DNA of 64,000 nt from Caballeronia megalochromosomata (GTDB taxonomy: Bacteria > Pseudomonadota > Gammaproteobacteria > Burkholderiales > Burkholderiaceae). A program made the translations under genes and the position numbers. Shown here piece after piece: positions 43,738 through 53,900 of the stretch (the first letter of the stretch is position 1; each line of letters starts with the position of its first letter). The stretch spans positions 62,001 through 126,000 of the forward strand of contig LRBF01000271.1 of NCBI GenBank assembly GCA_001580565.1. The letters run 5' to 3'. The notes under the pieces were generated by a model. It ran no database searches, was not told where the DNA came from, and was given only the letters and a program-made list of their open reading frames with translations.

Positions 43738-46203
43738 ATGCACGTCCTGTCCGCGCACGCGCCGCGGCGTCTCTCCGAAGGCTGGCAGTGCGTGAGCACG
43801 CCTCCCGGTGCGTGCGCTACGCCGGCATCGCTCGATACGCTCACTCAGTGGATCGACGCACCCGTGCCCGGCACGATCGCTTCCGCCCTGCGTGCGAGCG
43901 GCGTCAGCGATGAAGCGCTTGCGCAGCCGTTCGCGCATTCCGATCACTGGTATCGCCTGAAGCTGAGCGGACACGGCAAGCGGCGATTGCGCTTCAACGG
44001 GCTGGCGACCATCGCGGAGATATGGCTCGACGATCGCAAGCTGCTCGAATCGGATTCGATGTTCGTCGCGCATGACCTCGATGTCGATCTGAACGGCGAG
44101 CACGTGCTTCATCTGTGTTTTCGCTCGATCGCGCCCGCGCTCGCTGCAAAACGCGGACGCGCGCGCTGGCGTCCGAAGCTCGCGCAACCGGCCACCTTGC
44201 GCAACGTGCGCACGACGCTCCTCGGGCATATGTCCGGATGGTGCCCGGCGATTCAACCCGCGGGGCCATGGCGCGCGATCGAACTGATCGGCGAATCGCG
44301 AGCGTGCATCGACAGCGTCGACATGCGCACGAGCGTGGATGCGGGCGCCGGCGTTCTCGACATCACCGTGCGCTACTTTCATGCGCAAGAGCAAGCACCG
44401 GTTCGGATCGAATGCGGCGAAACGCAAGCCACGACGCAATGGCACGATGCGCACACGCTCACGGGCCGTGTGCGCGCGCCCGACGTGCGCTTGTGGTATC
44501 CGCATACGCATGGCGAGCCTTTCCGCTATGCCGTGAAGCTCGGCGACATCGAGCTCGGCGAAGTCGGCTTTCGCACGATCGAAGTCGATCGCGGCGCGGA
44601 CGGCCAAGGCTTTCAGCTCGTCGTGAACGGCGTGCCCGTGTTCGCGCGCGGGGCGTGCTGGACATCGGCGGATATCGTCGCGCTCGATGCGTCGCGCGAG
44701 AAACTCGACAACATCTTCGAACTGGTTCGCGACGCAGGACTCAACATCATTCGCGTGAGCGGCATCACGCTCTACGAATCCGACACTTTCTACGAACTCG
44801 CCGACAAGCACGGCGTGCTCGTGTGGCAGGACTTCGCGTTCGCGAACTTCGATTATCCCGACGACGAAGCCTTCCGCCACAGCGTGCAACGCGAAGCCGA
44901 ACAGTTCCTCGCACGCACGCGCCGCTTCGCGTCGCTTGCGGTGCTGTGTGGCGGAAGCGAAGTGCATCAGCAGGCGGCCATGCTCGGCCTTCCCTTCGAC
45001 GCGTATCAGCAACGCCTCTTCACCGAGCTTTTGCCGAACGCAATCGCGACGCAACGACCCGATGTCGCTTATGTCGTGAACTCGCCGAGCGCCGCGCCCG
45101 GCGATACGGTGTCGATGCCCTTCGGCACACGCGGCGGCATCACGCATTACTACGGCGTGCCCGCGTATCAGCGTGCCTTCGACGATGTGCGCCGCGCGCA
45201 AGTGCGTTTCGCATCGGAATGCCTCGCGTTCGCCAACGTGCCCGACGATGTCGCGCTCCGCGCCATACCGAACCCGCGCGCGCATGAACCGCGCTGGAAA
45301 ACCGGCGTGCCGCGCGATCCCGGCTCCGCATGGGACTTCGACGATGTGCGCGAGTTCTACATGCAATCGCTGTATCGCATGGACGTGCCGCGTTTGCGCT
45401 ATGAAAATCCCGAGCGCTATCTGACGCTGTCGCGCGCCGTCGTCGCCGATGTGATCAGCGCGGTGTTCTCGGAATGGCGCCGTGAAGGATCGACCTGCGC
45501 GGGCGGCATCGTGTGGAATCTGCTCGACGTGCGGCCGGGTGCGGGCTGGGGCGTCATCGACGTCCTTGGTGCGCCCAAAAGCGCGCTGCACGGACTCGCG
45601 CGCGTGCTGCAACCCGTGCAGGCGCTGATCCTCGATGAAGGACTCGACGGCCTCGACGTACATCTCGTCAACGAAACCGCGCGTGAGATTCGGGCGCGCG
45701 TCGAACTGGCCTGCCTGCGTGAAGGCGCAGTCAAGGTCGCGGGCGGTTCATGCGATGTCGTGTTGCAGCCGCGCAGCGTGCAGCGCGTCTCGTCGAATAC
45801 GCTGATCGGCGCGTTCTTCGATATCGCCTATGCATACCGCTTCGGCCCGCGAGCGCACGATGCAACGCATGTCGTTCTGCGCGATGCGGATACGGGCGAC
45901 GTGCTATCGGAAGCGTTCCATTTTCCCGATCCGTCGATTGGCGAGCGCCGCGATATCGGGCTGAACGTCACCGTCGAGAAAGACGATGCGGGCTGGAGTC
46001 TGGTTGTCGAAACGGCGCAGCTTGCGCGCTGGGTGCATGTCGTCGATCCGAACTACATCGCGCGCCTCGACTGGTTTCATCTCGCGCCGGGCAGCACGCG
46101 ACGCATTCCGCTCGGTGCGCGGCACGCGAACGTGAGCGCCGCGCCCGAGGGCGATGTGTCCGCGATCAATGCGATCCGAAGCGCGAGCTATCGCGCTTCG
46201 TAA
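43738..46203 (+). CDS. GH2-family beta-mannosidase-like protein
   Basis: 821 aa. GAGGT lies 6-7 bases before the ATG. Layout of GH2: N-terminal jelly-roll (WYRLKLSGHGKRRLRFNGL), immunoglobulin-like domain, TIM barrel from about 290 (GVPVFARGACWTSAD), and a C-terminal beta domain. Acid/base Glu candidate is in LCGGSEVHQQ (about 405), where the usual Asn before Glu is Ser. Nucleophile Glu candidate is in FASECLAFANVPDD (about 495). No signal peptide is seen, so it acts inside the cell on an imported or self-made glycoside. Located 67 bp after the DUF1839 gene in the same direction. Confidence 0.85.
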   Translation: MHVLSAHAPRRLSEGWQCVSTPPGACATPASLDTLTQWIDAPVPGTIASALRASGVSDEALAQPFAHSDHWYRLKLSGHGKRRLRFNGLATIAEIWLDDRKLLESDSMFVAHDLDVDLNGEHVLHLCFRSIAPALAAKRGRARWRPKLAQPATLRNVRTTLLGHMSGWCPAIQPAGPWRAIELIGESRACIDSVDMRTSVDAGAGVLDITVRYFHAQEQAPVRIECGETQATTQWHDAHTLTGRVRAPDVRLWYPHTHGEPFRYAVKLGDIELGEVGFRTIEVDRGADGQGFQLVVNGVPVFARGACWTSADIVALDASREKLDNIFELVRDAGLNIIRVSGITLYESDTFYELADKHGVLVWQDFAFANFDYPDDEAFRHSVQREAEQFLARTRRFASLAVLCGGSEVHQQAAMLGLPFDAYQQRLFTELLPNAIATQRPDVAYVVNSPSAAPGDTVSMPFGTRGGITHYYGVPAYQRAFDDVRRAQVRFASECLAFANVPDDVALRAIPNPRAHEPRWKTGVPRDPGSAWDFDDVREFYMQSLYRMDVPRLRYENPERYLTLSRAVVADVISAVFSEWRREGSTCAGGIVWNLLDVRPGAGWGVIDVLGAPKSALHGLARVLQPVQALILDEGLDGLDVHLVNETAREIRARVELACLREGAVKVAGGSCDVVLQPRSVQRVSSNTLIGAFFDIAYAYRFGPRAHDATHVVLRDADTGDVLSEAFHFPDPSIGERRDIGLNVTVEKDDAGWSLVVETAQLARWVHVVDPNYIARLDWFHLAPGSTRRIPLGARHANVSAAPEGDVSAINAIRSASYRAS

Positions 46204-46208
46204 GACGC

Positions 46209-47348
46209 TCACGCGCGCGAGCCGATCTCGGCTTCCTGAGCGGTCCATCCCGCCACGCGGTCGCTCAGGGTCAAGCCCAGACCCGGCCGCGTCGGCACAA
46301 TCATGCGGCCGTCGCGCGTTTCGAGCCGCTCGTTGAACAATGGTTCGAGCCATTCGAAATGCTCGACCCACGGCTCGCGCGGATAGCACGCGGCGAGATG
46401 CACGTGCAGTTCCATCGCGAAGTGCGGCGCGAGCATCAGACCCGCATGATCCGCGAGCGTGGCGACCTTCAGGAACGGTGTGATGCCGCCGACGCGCGGT
46501 GCATCCGGCATGAGGTAATCCGCCCCGCGTTGCCGGATGAAGTCCCAATGCTCGGACACGCTCGTCAGCATCTCGCCAGTCGCGATCGGCGTATCGAATT
46601 GCGCGGCGAGCGCGGCATGGCCTTCGGCGTCGTAGCAATCGAGCGGCTCTTCGATCCAGATCAGATTGAACTGCTCGAACGTGCGACACATGCGCTGCGC
46701 GGTCGGACGGTCCCATTGCTGGTTTGCATCGACCATGAGCGGGAAGCCGTCGCCGAGATGCTTGCGCACGGTCGCGACGCGATGAATGTCGAGCGCGCAA
46801 TCCGGCTGGCCCACTTTCAACTTGATGCCGCCGATGCCCTTCTCGCGCGAGGCATCCGTGTTCACGAGCAATTGATCGAGTGGCGTATGCAGAAAGCCGC
46901 CCGACGTGTTGTAGCAGCGCACGGAATCGCGATGCGCGCCGAGCAGCTTCGCGAGCGAGAGATTCGCGCGCTTCGCCTTCAGGTCCCACAACGCGACGTC
47001 GAATGCGCCGATTGCCTGCGCGGCCATGCCACTGCGTCCCACCGACGCGCCCGCCCAGGCCAGTTTGTCCCACAGGCGCGCGATATCGCTCGGATCTTCA
47101 CCGATCAGCACCGGCGCGATTTCCTTTGCATGCGCGAACTGGCCCGGGCCGCCCGCGCGCTTCGAGTAGCTGAAGCCGAGCCCGCGGTGACCGTCCGCTG
47201 TTTCAATCTCGACGAAGAGAATCGCGATCTCCGTCATCGGCTTCTGACGGCCGGTGAGCACCTTGGCGTCGCTGATTGGATTGGCGAGCGGCAGAAACGT
47301 CGAAGCGATGCGAATCCATCTGATCTGATCGTGCGAGGTCGTGTTCAT
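46209..47348 (-). CDS. Galactarate/L-talarate dehydratase (enolase superfamily)
   Basis: 379 aa from ATG 47348 (AAGGA upstream). The sequence closely follows the Salmonella L-talarate/galactarate dehydratase as remembered: SDAKVLTGRQKP, YSKRAGG, NTSGGFLHTPLDQ, then KxK in IKLKVGQP (about 195), metal ligands in MVDANQQWD, IEEPLD and ATGEML, and the general-base His in PHFAMELHVHL. Removes water from galactarate or L-talarate to 5-keto-4-deoxy-D-glucarate. Operon partner of the upstream MFS permease and likely regulated by the LacI protein. Confidence 0.93.
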   Translation of the reverse strand: MNTTSHDQIRWIRIASTFLPLANPISDAKVLTGRQKPMTEIAILFVEIETADGHRGLGFSYSKRAGGPGQFAHAKEIAPVLIGEDPSDIARLWDKLAWAGASVGRSGMAAQAIGAFDVALWDLKAKRANLSLAKLLGAHRDSVRCYNTSGGFLHTPLDQLLVNTDASREKGIGGIKLKVGQPDCALDIHRVATVRKHLGDGFPLMVDANQQWDRPTAQRMCRTFEQFNLIWIEEPLDCYDAEGHAALAAQFDTPIATGEMLTSVSEHWDFIRQRGADYLMPDAPRVGGITPFLKVATLADHAGLMLAPHFAMELHVHLAACYPREPWVEHFEWLEPLFNERLETRDGRMIVPTRPGLGLTLSDRVAGWTAQEAEIGSRA

Positions 47349-47383
47349 GAAGCGTGTCCTTTTCGAGGTGAGTTCGTGCGCGC

Positions 47384-48772
47384 TCAATTGCCGTGGCGCG
47401 GTTCGAGTGTTGCGGGCGCGCTGCGCTCGCCGGATGCGCCGTCGCGCTCGTCCGGGTCGAGCCGCTGCAGCTTGCCGACGATGACGAGATACGCGAACGC
47501 GCCGAGCAGCGAGAGCGTCGCGACATAGGTGAGCGCGACTTCGAACGAGCCGGTCTCCTTGATCATCCAGCCGATCGCAAGCGGCGTGACGATGCTCGCC
47601 AGGTTGCCGCAGAAGTTGAAGATGCCGCCGCTGATGCCCATTGCGTGGCTGGGCGAGACATCGCCGACGATGCACCAGCCGAGATTGCCCACGCCCTTCG
47701 CGAAGAACGCGATCGACATCACGAGGATCACGACGGAGGTCGACTGCACATAGTTCGCGACGACGATCGAGCTCGACAGCACGAGGCCGAAGATGATCGG
47801 CGTCTTGCGCGCGGCGGTGAGCGAGAAGCCGCGCTTGAGCATCCAGTCCGACCACACGCCGCCGATCAGTCCGCCGACGCAACCGGCGATCGCAGGCAAC
47901 GCCGCGACGAGACCAACCTTGAGAATCGACATGCCTTTCGCTTCGATCAGGTAAGTCGGGAACCACGTGAGAAAGAACCAGGTGATCGACGTGAGACAGA
48001 ACTGGCCGATGTAGATGCCGATCATCATGCGGTTCGCCGCGATCGCGCTGACCTGCTTCCATCTGAACGGCTGCGGGCTGTCGCCCATCTTCGGCAGGCC
48101 GCCGCCCGCCGCGATGTAGTCGAGCTCGGCCGCGTTCACGCGATGATCGCGCTGCGGCTCGCGCACCGCCTTGAGCCACCACAAACCGATCAGAATGCCG
48201 ACCGCGCCCGTCGTATAGAAGACGTAGTGCCAGCCCCACGCGCTGACCGTGTAGGTCATGACCGGCGTGAAGACGGCGAGCGCGAAGTACTGCGCAAGCT
48301 GAAAGACCGACGTCGCGAGACCGCGCTCCGCGCTCGGGAACCACATCACCGTGAGGCGGCTGTTGCACGGAAACGCGGGCGATTCGGCGATGCCCATCAG
48401 GAACCGCAACACGAACAACGCGACGAACGCCGATGCGAACAGATGCACGTAGCCCTGCACGAACGTGAGCGCGGACCACACGATGAGACTGACGCCGAGC
48501 ACGATGCGCGCGCCGAAGCGATCGAGAATCAGACCGCCCGGGATCTGCATGCCGGTGTACGCCCAGCCGAACGCGGAGAACGCGATGCCCATCGTCAGCG
48601 CATCGAAGCCGAGTTCGTGACGCATGCTCGGCGCGGCGATGGACAGCGTCGCGCGATCGACATAGTTGAACACCGTGACGATGAAGATCATCGCCAGAAT
48701 GAGCCAGCGCACGTTGGTGCGCTTCGTGATGGGCAGTGCGGATTCCAAGGCGTCTCCTGAGTCTCGCGGCAT
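47384..48772 (-). CDS. MFS transporter, glucarate/galactarate permease type (ACS family)
   Basis: 462 aa from ATG 48772; an upstream ATG at 48811 lies inside the palindromic operator and is less likely. About 12 helices with VFNYVDRATLSIA in the first loop and GIAESPAFPCNSRL before helix 5, typical of glucarate/galactonate carriers. First gene of the operon with the galactarate/talarate dehydratase. Two LacI-type operators precede it. Confidence 0.92.
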   Translation of the reverse strand: MPRDSGDALESALPITKRTNVRWLILAMIFIVTVFNYVDRATLSIAAPSMRHELGFDALTMGIAFSAFGWAYTGMQIPGGLILDRFGARIVLGVSLIVWSALTFVQGYVHLFASAFVALFVLRFLMGIAESPAFPCNSRLTVMWFPSAERGLATSVFQLAQYFALAVFTPVMTYTVSAWGWHYVFYTTGAVGILIGLWWLKAVREPQRDHRVNAAELDYIAAGGGLPKMGDSPQPFRWKQVSAIAANRMMIGIYIGQFCLTSITWFFLTWFPTYLIEAKGMSILKVGLVAALPAIAGCVGGLIGGVWSDWMLKRGFSLTAARKTPIIFGLVLSSSIVVANYVQSTSVVILVMSIAFFAKGVGNLGWCIVGDVSPSHAMGISGGIFNFCGNLASIVTPLAIGWMIKETGSFEVALTYVATLSLLGAFAYLVIVGKLQRLDPDERDGASGERSAPATLEPRHGN

Positions 48773-48794
48773 CGTTGAATGCTCTGGATCATAC

Positions 48795-48812
48795 AATGAT
48801 TGCGCAATCATT
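48795..48812. promoter_or_regulatory. LacI-family operator O1 (perfect palindrome)
   Basis: AATGATTGCGCAATCATT, a perfect 18-bp palindrome with a central GCGC, between the divergent MFS and LacI genes. Central CG with flanking 7-8 bp arms is the standard form of LacI/GalR-family operators. Confidence 0.75.
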
Positions 48813-48820
48813 CAAGCGGA

Positions 48821-48838
48821 AATGATAGCGCAATCATC
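48821..48838. promoter_or_regulatory. LacI-family operator O2
   Basis: AATGATAGCGCAATCATC, the same box as O1 with two changes, centres 26 bp apart. Two boxes allow binding by two dimers and control of both divergent promoters. Confidence 0.7.
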
Positions 48839-48924
48839 ATGGTTTACACTGACATGGCTGCGTGCGATCCGGCGCGTGGTCTAATGCGCCTACACGGAAC
48901 AACGCGCATGCGGAACGACTGGAG

Positions 48925-49956
48925 ATGGTGAAAAAATACGAACGAAAAGCTGCCGCGCCAGGCCCGGGCGAAAGCATCACGCTGATCGATGTCGCGCGCG
49001 TGGCGGGTGTCGCGCCGATGACCGTCTCGCGCGCCCTCAACCGGCCCGAACTCGTGCGAAGCGACACCCAGCGCAAGGTGCTCGAAGCGGTGCGCAAGAC
49101 CGGGTATGTGCCGAACATGCTCGCCGGCGGACTCGCGAGCAGCAAGAGCCGTCTCGTCGCGATCCTGCTGCCGACGATTGCGAACTCCATCTTCTCCGAC
49201 ACCGTGCAGGCCTTGATGGACGGCCTGAGTTCATCGAACTATCAGACCTTGCTCGGCCTGACCGCGTATTCGCCCGAGCGCGAGGAAGCGCTCGTCGAGG
49301 CGATTCTCGGCCGCCGTCCCGATGGCATCGTGCTCGCGGGAACGAGCCATAGCAAGGCGACGATCGCACGGCTCACGAAGGCGCGCATTCCGGTTGTCGA
49401 GATATGGGATTTGACGGACAAGCCGATCGACATGGTGATCGGCTTTTCGCATGAGGAAGTGGGCAGGCAGGTCGCGCGACACTTGCTGGCGAAGGGCTAT
49501 CGCAGGTTCGGCATCGTGTCCGTCGACGATCCGCGCGGCTTGCGGCGTTGCGAGAGCTTCAAACGCGAGCTGGCGAAGCATCGCGTGGCGAAGCCCTCGT
49601 TCGAAGTACTGCCCGCGCCCGCGACCTTGCAGGCGGGGCGCGAAGGATTGAGCCGCATGCTGGAATCGGGTGCGCCTGAGGTCATCATGTGCAGTTCGGA
49701 TACCCTCGCACAAGGCGTGCTCGCCGAAGCCGCGAGCCGCCGCATGGACGTGCCGCGCGAGATCGCCGTAATGGGTTTCGGCGATCTCAGCACGGCGGCG
49801 CATGTGTATCCGGCGCTGTCGACGGTGCGTATCGATGGCGCGACCATCGGCATGAAGGCGGCCGAAGCGCTGCTCGAACGCTTCAATGGCGACGCGCCGC
49901 CCGACGATGTGCGCATCGATACGGGGTTCACCATCATCGACCGGCAGAGCACCTGA
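48925..49956 (+). CDS. LacI-family transcriptional regulator
   Basis: 343 aa from ATG 48925, although GGAG sits only one base before it; a GTG at 48928 is possible. HTH and hinge are at about 18-65 (ITLIDVARVAGVAPMTVSRAL, then MLAGGLASSKS), followed by a periplasmic-binding-protein-type effector domain. GntR/GalR-like in wording (ALVEAILGRRPDGIVL). Divergent from the MFS-dehydratase operon across two palindromic operators; it most likely represses them until galactarate or a related acid binds. Stop is 2 bp from the convergent oxidoreductase gene. Confidence 0.93.
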   Translation: MVKKYERKAAAPGPGESITLIDVARVAGVAPMTVSRALNRPELVRSDTQRKVLEAVRKTGYVPNMLAGGLASSKSRLVAILLPTIANSIFSDTVQALMDGLSSSNYQTLLGLTAYSPEREEALVEAILGRRPDGIVLAGTSHSKATIARLTKARIPVVEIWDLTDKPIDMVIGFSHEEVGRQVARHLLAKGYRRFGIVSVDDPRGLRRCESFKRELAKHRVAKPSFEVLPAPATLQAGREGLSRMLESGAPEVIMCSSDTLAQGVLAEAASRRMDVPREIAVMGFGDLSTAAHVYPALSTVRIDGATIGMKAAEALLERFNGDAPPDDVRIDTGFTIIDRQST

Positions 49957-49958
49957 AC

Positions 49959-50894
49959 TCAGCGCCCGAATGCCTCCGTTTCCACGCGCCGGCCCGTGAG
50001 GAACGCATCGGCGACGAGAAGCAGCGGGCGCACGTCGACATCGCTCGTCTTCGTTTCGATGAGTTCGTGAAAGCGCTCGTACAGCGCGGGATATTCGCGC
50101 TCGCTTCCGAGATCGATGTCCTTGCCCGCGATGGACAGGCGCTTTCCGCCTTCGCGCATCGACAGGCGGCCCGCGTCCGTGTCGATGTCGATATCCCATT
50201 CCTCGACGGAACCGTGACGCCAGTCGAACACCGCGCGCACCGGCGCGCCGTTGGTCGCGATGCAATCGAGTTCGGCTGCGATCGGCGTGGCCGTATCGGC
50301 GGGCACGGTCAGCGTGGCCGCGCGCAACGCGACTTCATGCGGCAGGATACGCGTGACGATCGACAGCGCGTTGATGCCAGGATCGAACACGCCGAGGCCG
50401 CCCGGCTCCCAGATCCATTGCTGTCCCGGATGCCAGCGGCGCACGTCTTCCTTCCAGCGCACTTCGACCGAACGAATCGCGCCCGCGTTCTTCGCGAGCC
50501 ATTCGCGCGCAGGCTCGACGGCGCTCGCCGCGCGCGAATGCCACGACGCGAACAGCGTGCAGCCGTGCGCCCGCGCGATCTCCTGCAAGGCTGCGACTTC
50601 GCTCACGCTCGCGCCCGGCGGCTTTTCCAGCATCACGTGCTTGCCCGCTTCGAGCGCGGCCAGCGCCTGCGCGTAACGCACCTGCGGCGGCGCACAGAGC
50701 GACACCGCATCGATCGAGGGCTCGGCGGCGAGCAGCTCGCCGATATCCCGATAGTTGCGCACGCCTTCGACGCTCGCATTGCGGCTCGCGCACGCGACGA
50801 GTTCGAATCCTGACTGCGCGGCGATCGCGGGCAAGTGCTGATCCCGCGCGATCTTGCCGATGCCGACGACGGCGAGCTTGCAAACTCCATTCAT
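49959..50894 (-). CDS. Gfo/Idh/MocA-family oxidoreductase (D-galactose 1-dehydrogenase-like)
   Basis: 311 aa from ATG 50894 (AAAGGAG upstream). N-terminal NAD(P) fold with VVGIGKIARDQHLPAI (about 9-24) and EKPPGASVSE (about 95), and the C-terminal alpha/beta domain with RWHPGQQWIWEPGGLGVFDPG. This matches galactose/arabinose 1-dehydrogenases of pseudomonads in length and wording. It would oxidise D-galactose or L-arabinose to the lactone, in keeping with the galactarate genes next door. Convergent with the LacI gene, so not in the MFS operon. Confidence 0.85.
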   Translation of the reverse strand: MNGVCKLAVVGIGKIARDQHLPAIAAQSGFELVACASRNASVEGVRNYRDIGELLAAEPSIDAVSLCAPPQVRYAQALAALEAGKHVMLEKPPGASVSEVAALQEIARAHGCTLFASWHSRAASAVEPAREWLAKNAGAIRSVEVRWKEDVRRWHPGQQWIWEPGGLGVFDPGINALSIVTRILPHEVALRAATLTVPADTATPIAAELDCIATNGAPVRAVFDWRHGSVEEWDIDIDTDAGRLSMREGGKRLSIAGKDIDLGSEREYPALYERFHELIETKTSDVDVRPLLLVADAFLTGRRVETEAFGR

Positions 50895-50953
50895 GCGATG
50901 TCTCCTTTCGCTCTCGATGTGTCTTCGAGCGTAAAGATACCCTATCGCCTCGA

Positions 50954-53900
50954 TCAAGCCGTCGCCACCATCTCCACCGGCGCGCGATAACGCTCCATCA
51001 AACGCTCGCGCTTCTTCGCAACCGCCGCCATGTTGCGCTCCTTCACATGACCGAAGCCGCGAATTTCATCGGGCAGCTTCGCGAGTTGCAACGCGCTGTC
51101 GAAACGGTCTTCATCGAGCGTGGCGCAGAATTCGTCGACGAGCGCGAGATACTCTGCGATCAACCGGCGCTCCGTGCGGCGCTCGGCCGTCTTGCCGAAT
51201 ACATCGAGCGATGTGCCGCGCAAGCCCTTCATCTTCGCCAGCACGCGGAACGCGGGCAACATCCATGCCCCGAAGTTCTTCTTCACGAGATGACCGTGCT
51301 CGTCGCGCTTCGCGAAGAGCGGCGGCGCGAGATGGAACATCAGCTTGTAATCGCGGCCGGGCTCGCCTTCGAACTGTGCGCGCAGCTTGTCGAGATACGC
51401 GGGATCGGCATAAAGACGCGCGACTTCGTACTCGTCCTTATAGGCCATGAGCTTCGCGAGATTCACCGCGACCGCGCGCGTGAGCGGCAGCTTCGCGTTC
51501 AGCGGCTTTTCCTTCTCGCGGATGCGCTCGACCACCTTGCGATACGAGCGCGCATACGCTTCGCTCTGATAAGCCGTCAGCAAGGCCTCACGCGTCGCGA
51601 TCACGTTTTCCAGCGACTCGGGCATCTTCACGACGATCGCATTTTGCGTGGACTTGAGCAAATCGCCCGCACCGTGTTGCGCAACGTGGCGGCCCCAGTT
51701 GAACGCGAGCCGGTTCTTCTCGACCGCCACGCCATTCAGTTCGATCGCGCGTTCGAGGCTTGCCAGTTCGAGCGGCAACCAGCCCTTCTGCCAAGCGAAG
51801 CCGAGCAACAGCGGATTCGAATAGATCGTGTCGCCGAGGAGTTTCAGCGCGAGCGCGTTGGCATCGATGAACGCGCAGCCCGCGCCGATGCTGTCCGACA
51901 GCGCCTGTTCCGTCTGCGCCGCGGGAAAGGTCCATTGCGCATTGGTGACGAACTCGGCGGTCGGGGTCGCGCCGCTGTTGATCGCCGCCTGCGTGATGCC
52001 ATGCCGCGTGCGCGAAAGCACATCGTTGGATGCCGACACGATCGCATCGCAGCCGATCACGAGCCGCGCTTCGCCTGTCGCGATGCGCGTCGCATGCAGC
52101 GCCTGCGGCTCCGGCGCAATCTGCACGTGGCTCAGCACCGCGCCGCCCTTCTGCGCGAGACCGGCCATGTCGAGCACCGTCACGCCCTTGCGCTCGATAT
52201 GCGCCGCCATGCCGATCAGACCGCCGATCGTCACGACGCCCGTTCCGCCGACACCCGTCACGAGGATACCGTAAGGCTTCGACAAGGCGGGCAATACCGG
52301 CGACGGCAGGTTATCGAAGTCGGGCTTCACGCCGCCCGCCGCTTTCGGCTTGCGAACCTGCGCGCCTTCGGCCGTGACGAAGCTCGGGCAAAAGCCCTTC
52401 ACGCACGAAAAGTCCTTGTTGCACGACGACTGATTGATCTTGCGCTTGGTGCCGAGCGGCGTGTCCATCGGTTCAACCGAAAGGCAGTTCGATTGCACCG
52501 AGCAATCGCCGCAGCCTTCGCACACGGCATCGTTGATGAACGCGCGGCGTGCGGGATCGGGATACGTGCCGCGCTTGCGGCGGCGGCGCTTTTCCGTCGC
52601 GCAGGTCTGATCGTAGATGAGAATGGTCGTGCCCTGCGTATCGCGTAGCTCGCGCTGAACGCGATCCAGCTCATCGCGATGATGCACGTTCACGCCTTCT
52701 GGCAAGGCGATCTTCGCATCGTATTTCTGCGGCTCGTCCGTCACGATGACAATGCGCTTCGCGCCTTCCGCATGGACCTGATGCGCGATCTGCGGCACCG
52801 TCAGCACGCCATCGACAGGCTGGCCGCCGGTCATCGCAACCGCGTCGTTATAAAGAATCTTGTAGGTGATGTTCGCGTTCGCCGCGATCGCCGCGCGCAC
52901 CGCGAGCAGGCCCGAATGGAAATACGTGCCGTCGCCGAGATTGACGAACACATGCTTGTCGCCCGAGAAATGCATCTGGCCGATCCACGCGACGCCCTCC
53001 CCGCCCATCTGGCTGAACGTCTCGGTCTTGCGGTCCATCCACATCGACATGTAATGGCAGCCGATGCCCGCGAGCGCGCGCGAACCTTCGGGCACGCGCG
53101 TCGACGTGTTATGCGGGCAGCCCGAGCAGAACCACGGCTTGCGCTCGACATCCACGCGCGGTTTGATCGCCTCGCGCTCTTTCGCTTCGATCGTTTCGAC
53201 GCGCGACAGCATGCGCGCGCGCACGTCGGCGGGAAGATCGGCGCGAGCGAGACGGCGCGCGATGGCCTTCGCGATCAGCGCGGGCGATAGCTCGTAATGC
53301 GCGGGCAGCAGCCAGTCGCCGCGCGGCACGGACCATTCGCCACCCTCGTTGTCGCGCTCGTCGAACTTGCCGTAGATGCGTGGGCGCACGTCCTCGCGCC
53401 AGTTGTACAACTCTTCCTTCAGCGCATATTCCAGAATCTGCCGCTTCTCTTCGACAACGAGAATCTCTTCGAGACCGGTCGCGAATGCGCGTGCGTCCTG
53501 CGCATCGAGCGGCCATACGCAGCCCACTTTCAGCACGCGAAGGCCGATCTGCGCGCACGTGTCATCGTCGAGGCCGAGATCGACGAGCGCCTGACGCACG
53601 TCGAGATACGCCTTGCCCGCGGTGATGATGCCAAAGCGCGGCTTGTCGGAATCGATCACGACGCGATTGAGCTTGTTCGCGCGCACGTAGGCCAGCGCCG
53701 CGTACCATTTCTCGTCGAGCAGACGGGCTTCCTGCGCGAGCGGCGAATCCGGCCAGCGGATATTGAGGCCGCCTTCGGGCATCGCGTAATCAGTCGGCGT
53801 GACGATCTCCACGCGGTCCGGATCGAGATCGATCGATGCGGTGGATTCGACCACGTCAGTCACGCATTTCATCGCGACCCACAGGCCGGAGTAACGGCTC

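Noticed and set aside
43705..45663. 652-codon open frame on the minus strand
   Set aside because: Antisense to the GH2 gene, no ribosome-binding site or motif.
47349..48479. Upstream extension of the galactarate/talarate dehydratase frame
   Set aside because: The extra 377 codons lie out of frame inside the MFS gene; the ATG at 47348 has a good ribosome-binding site and matches the family start.
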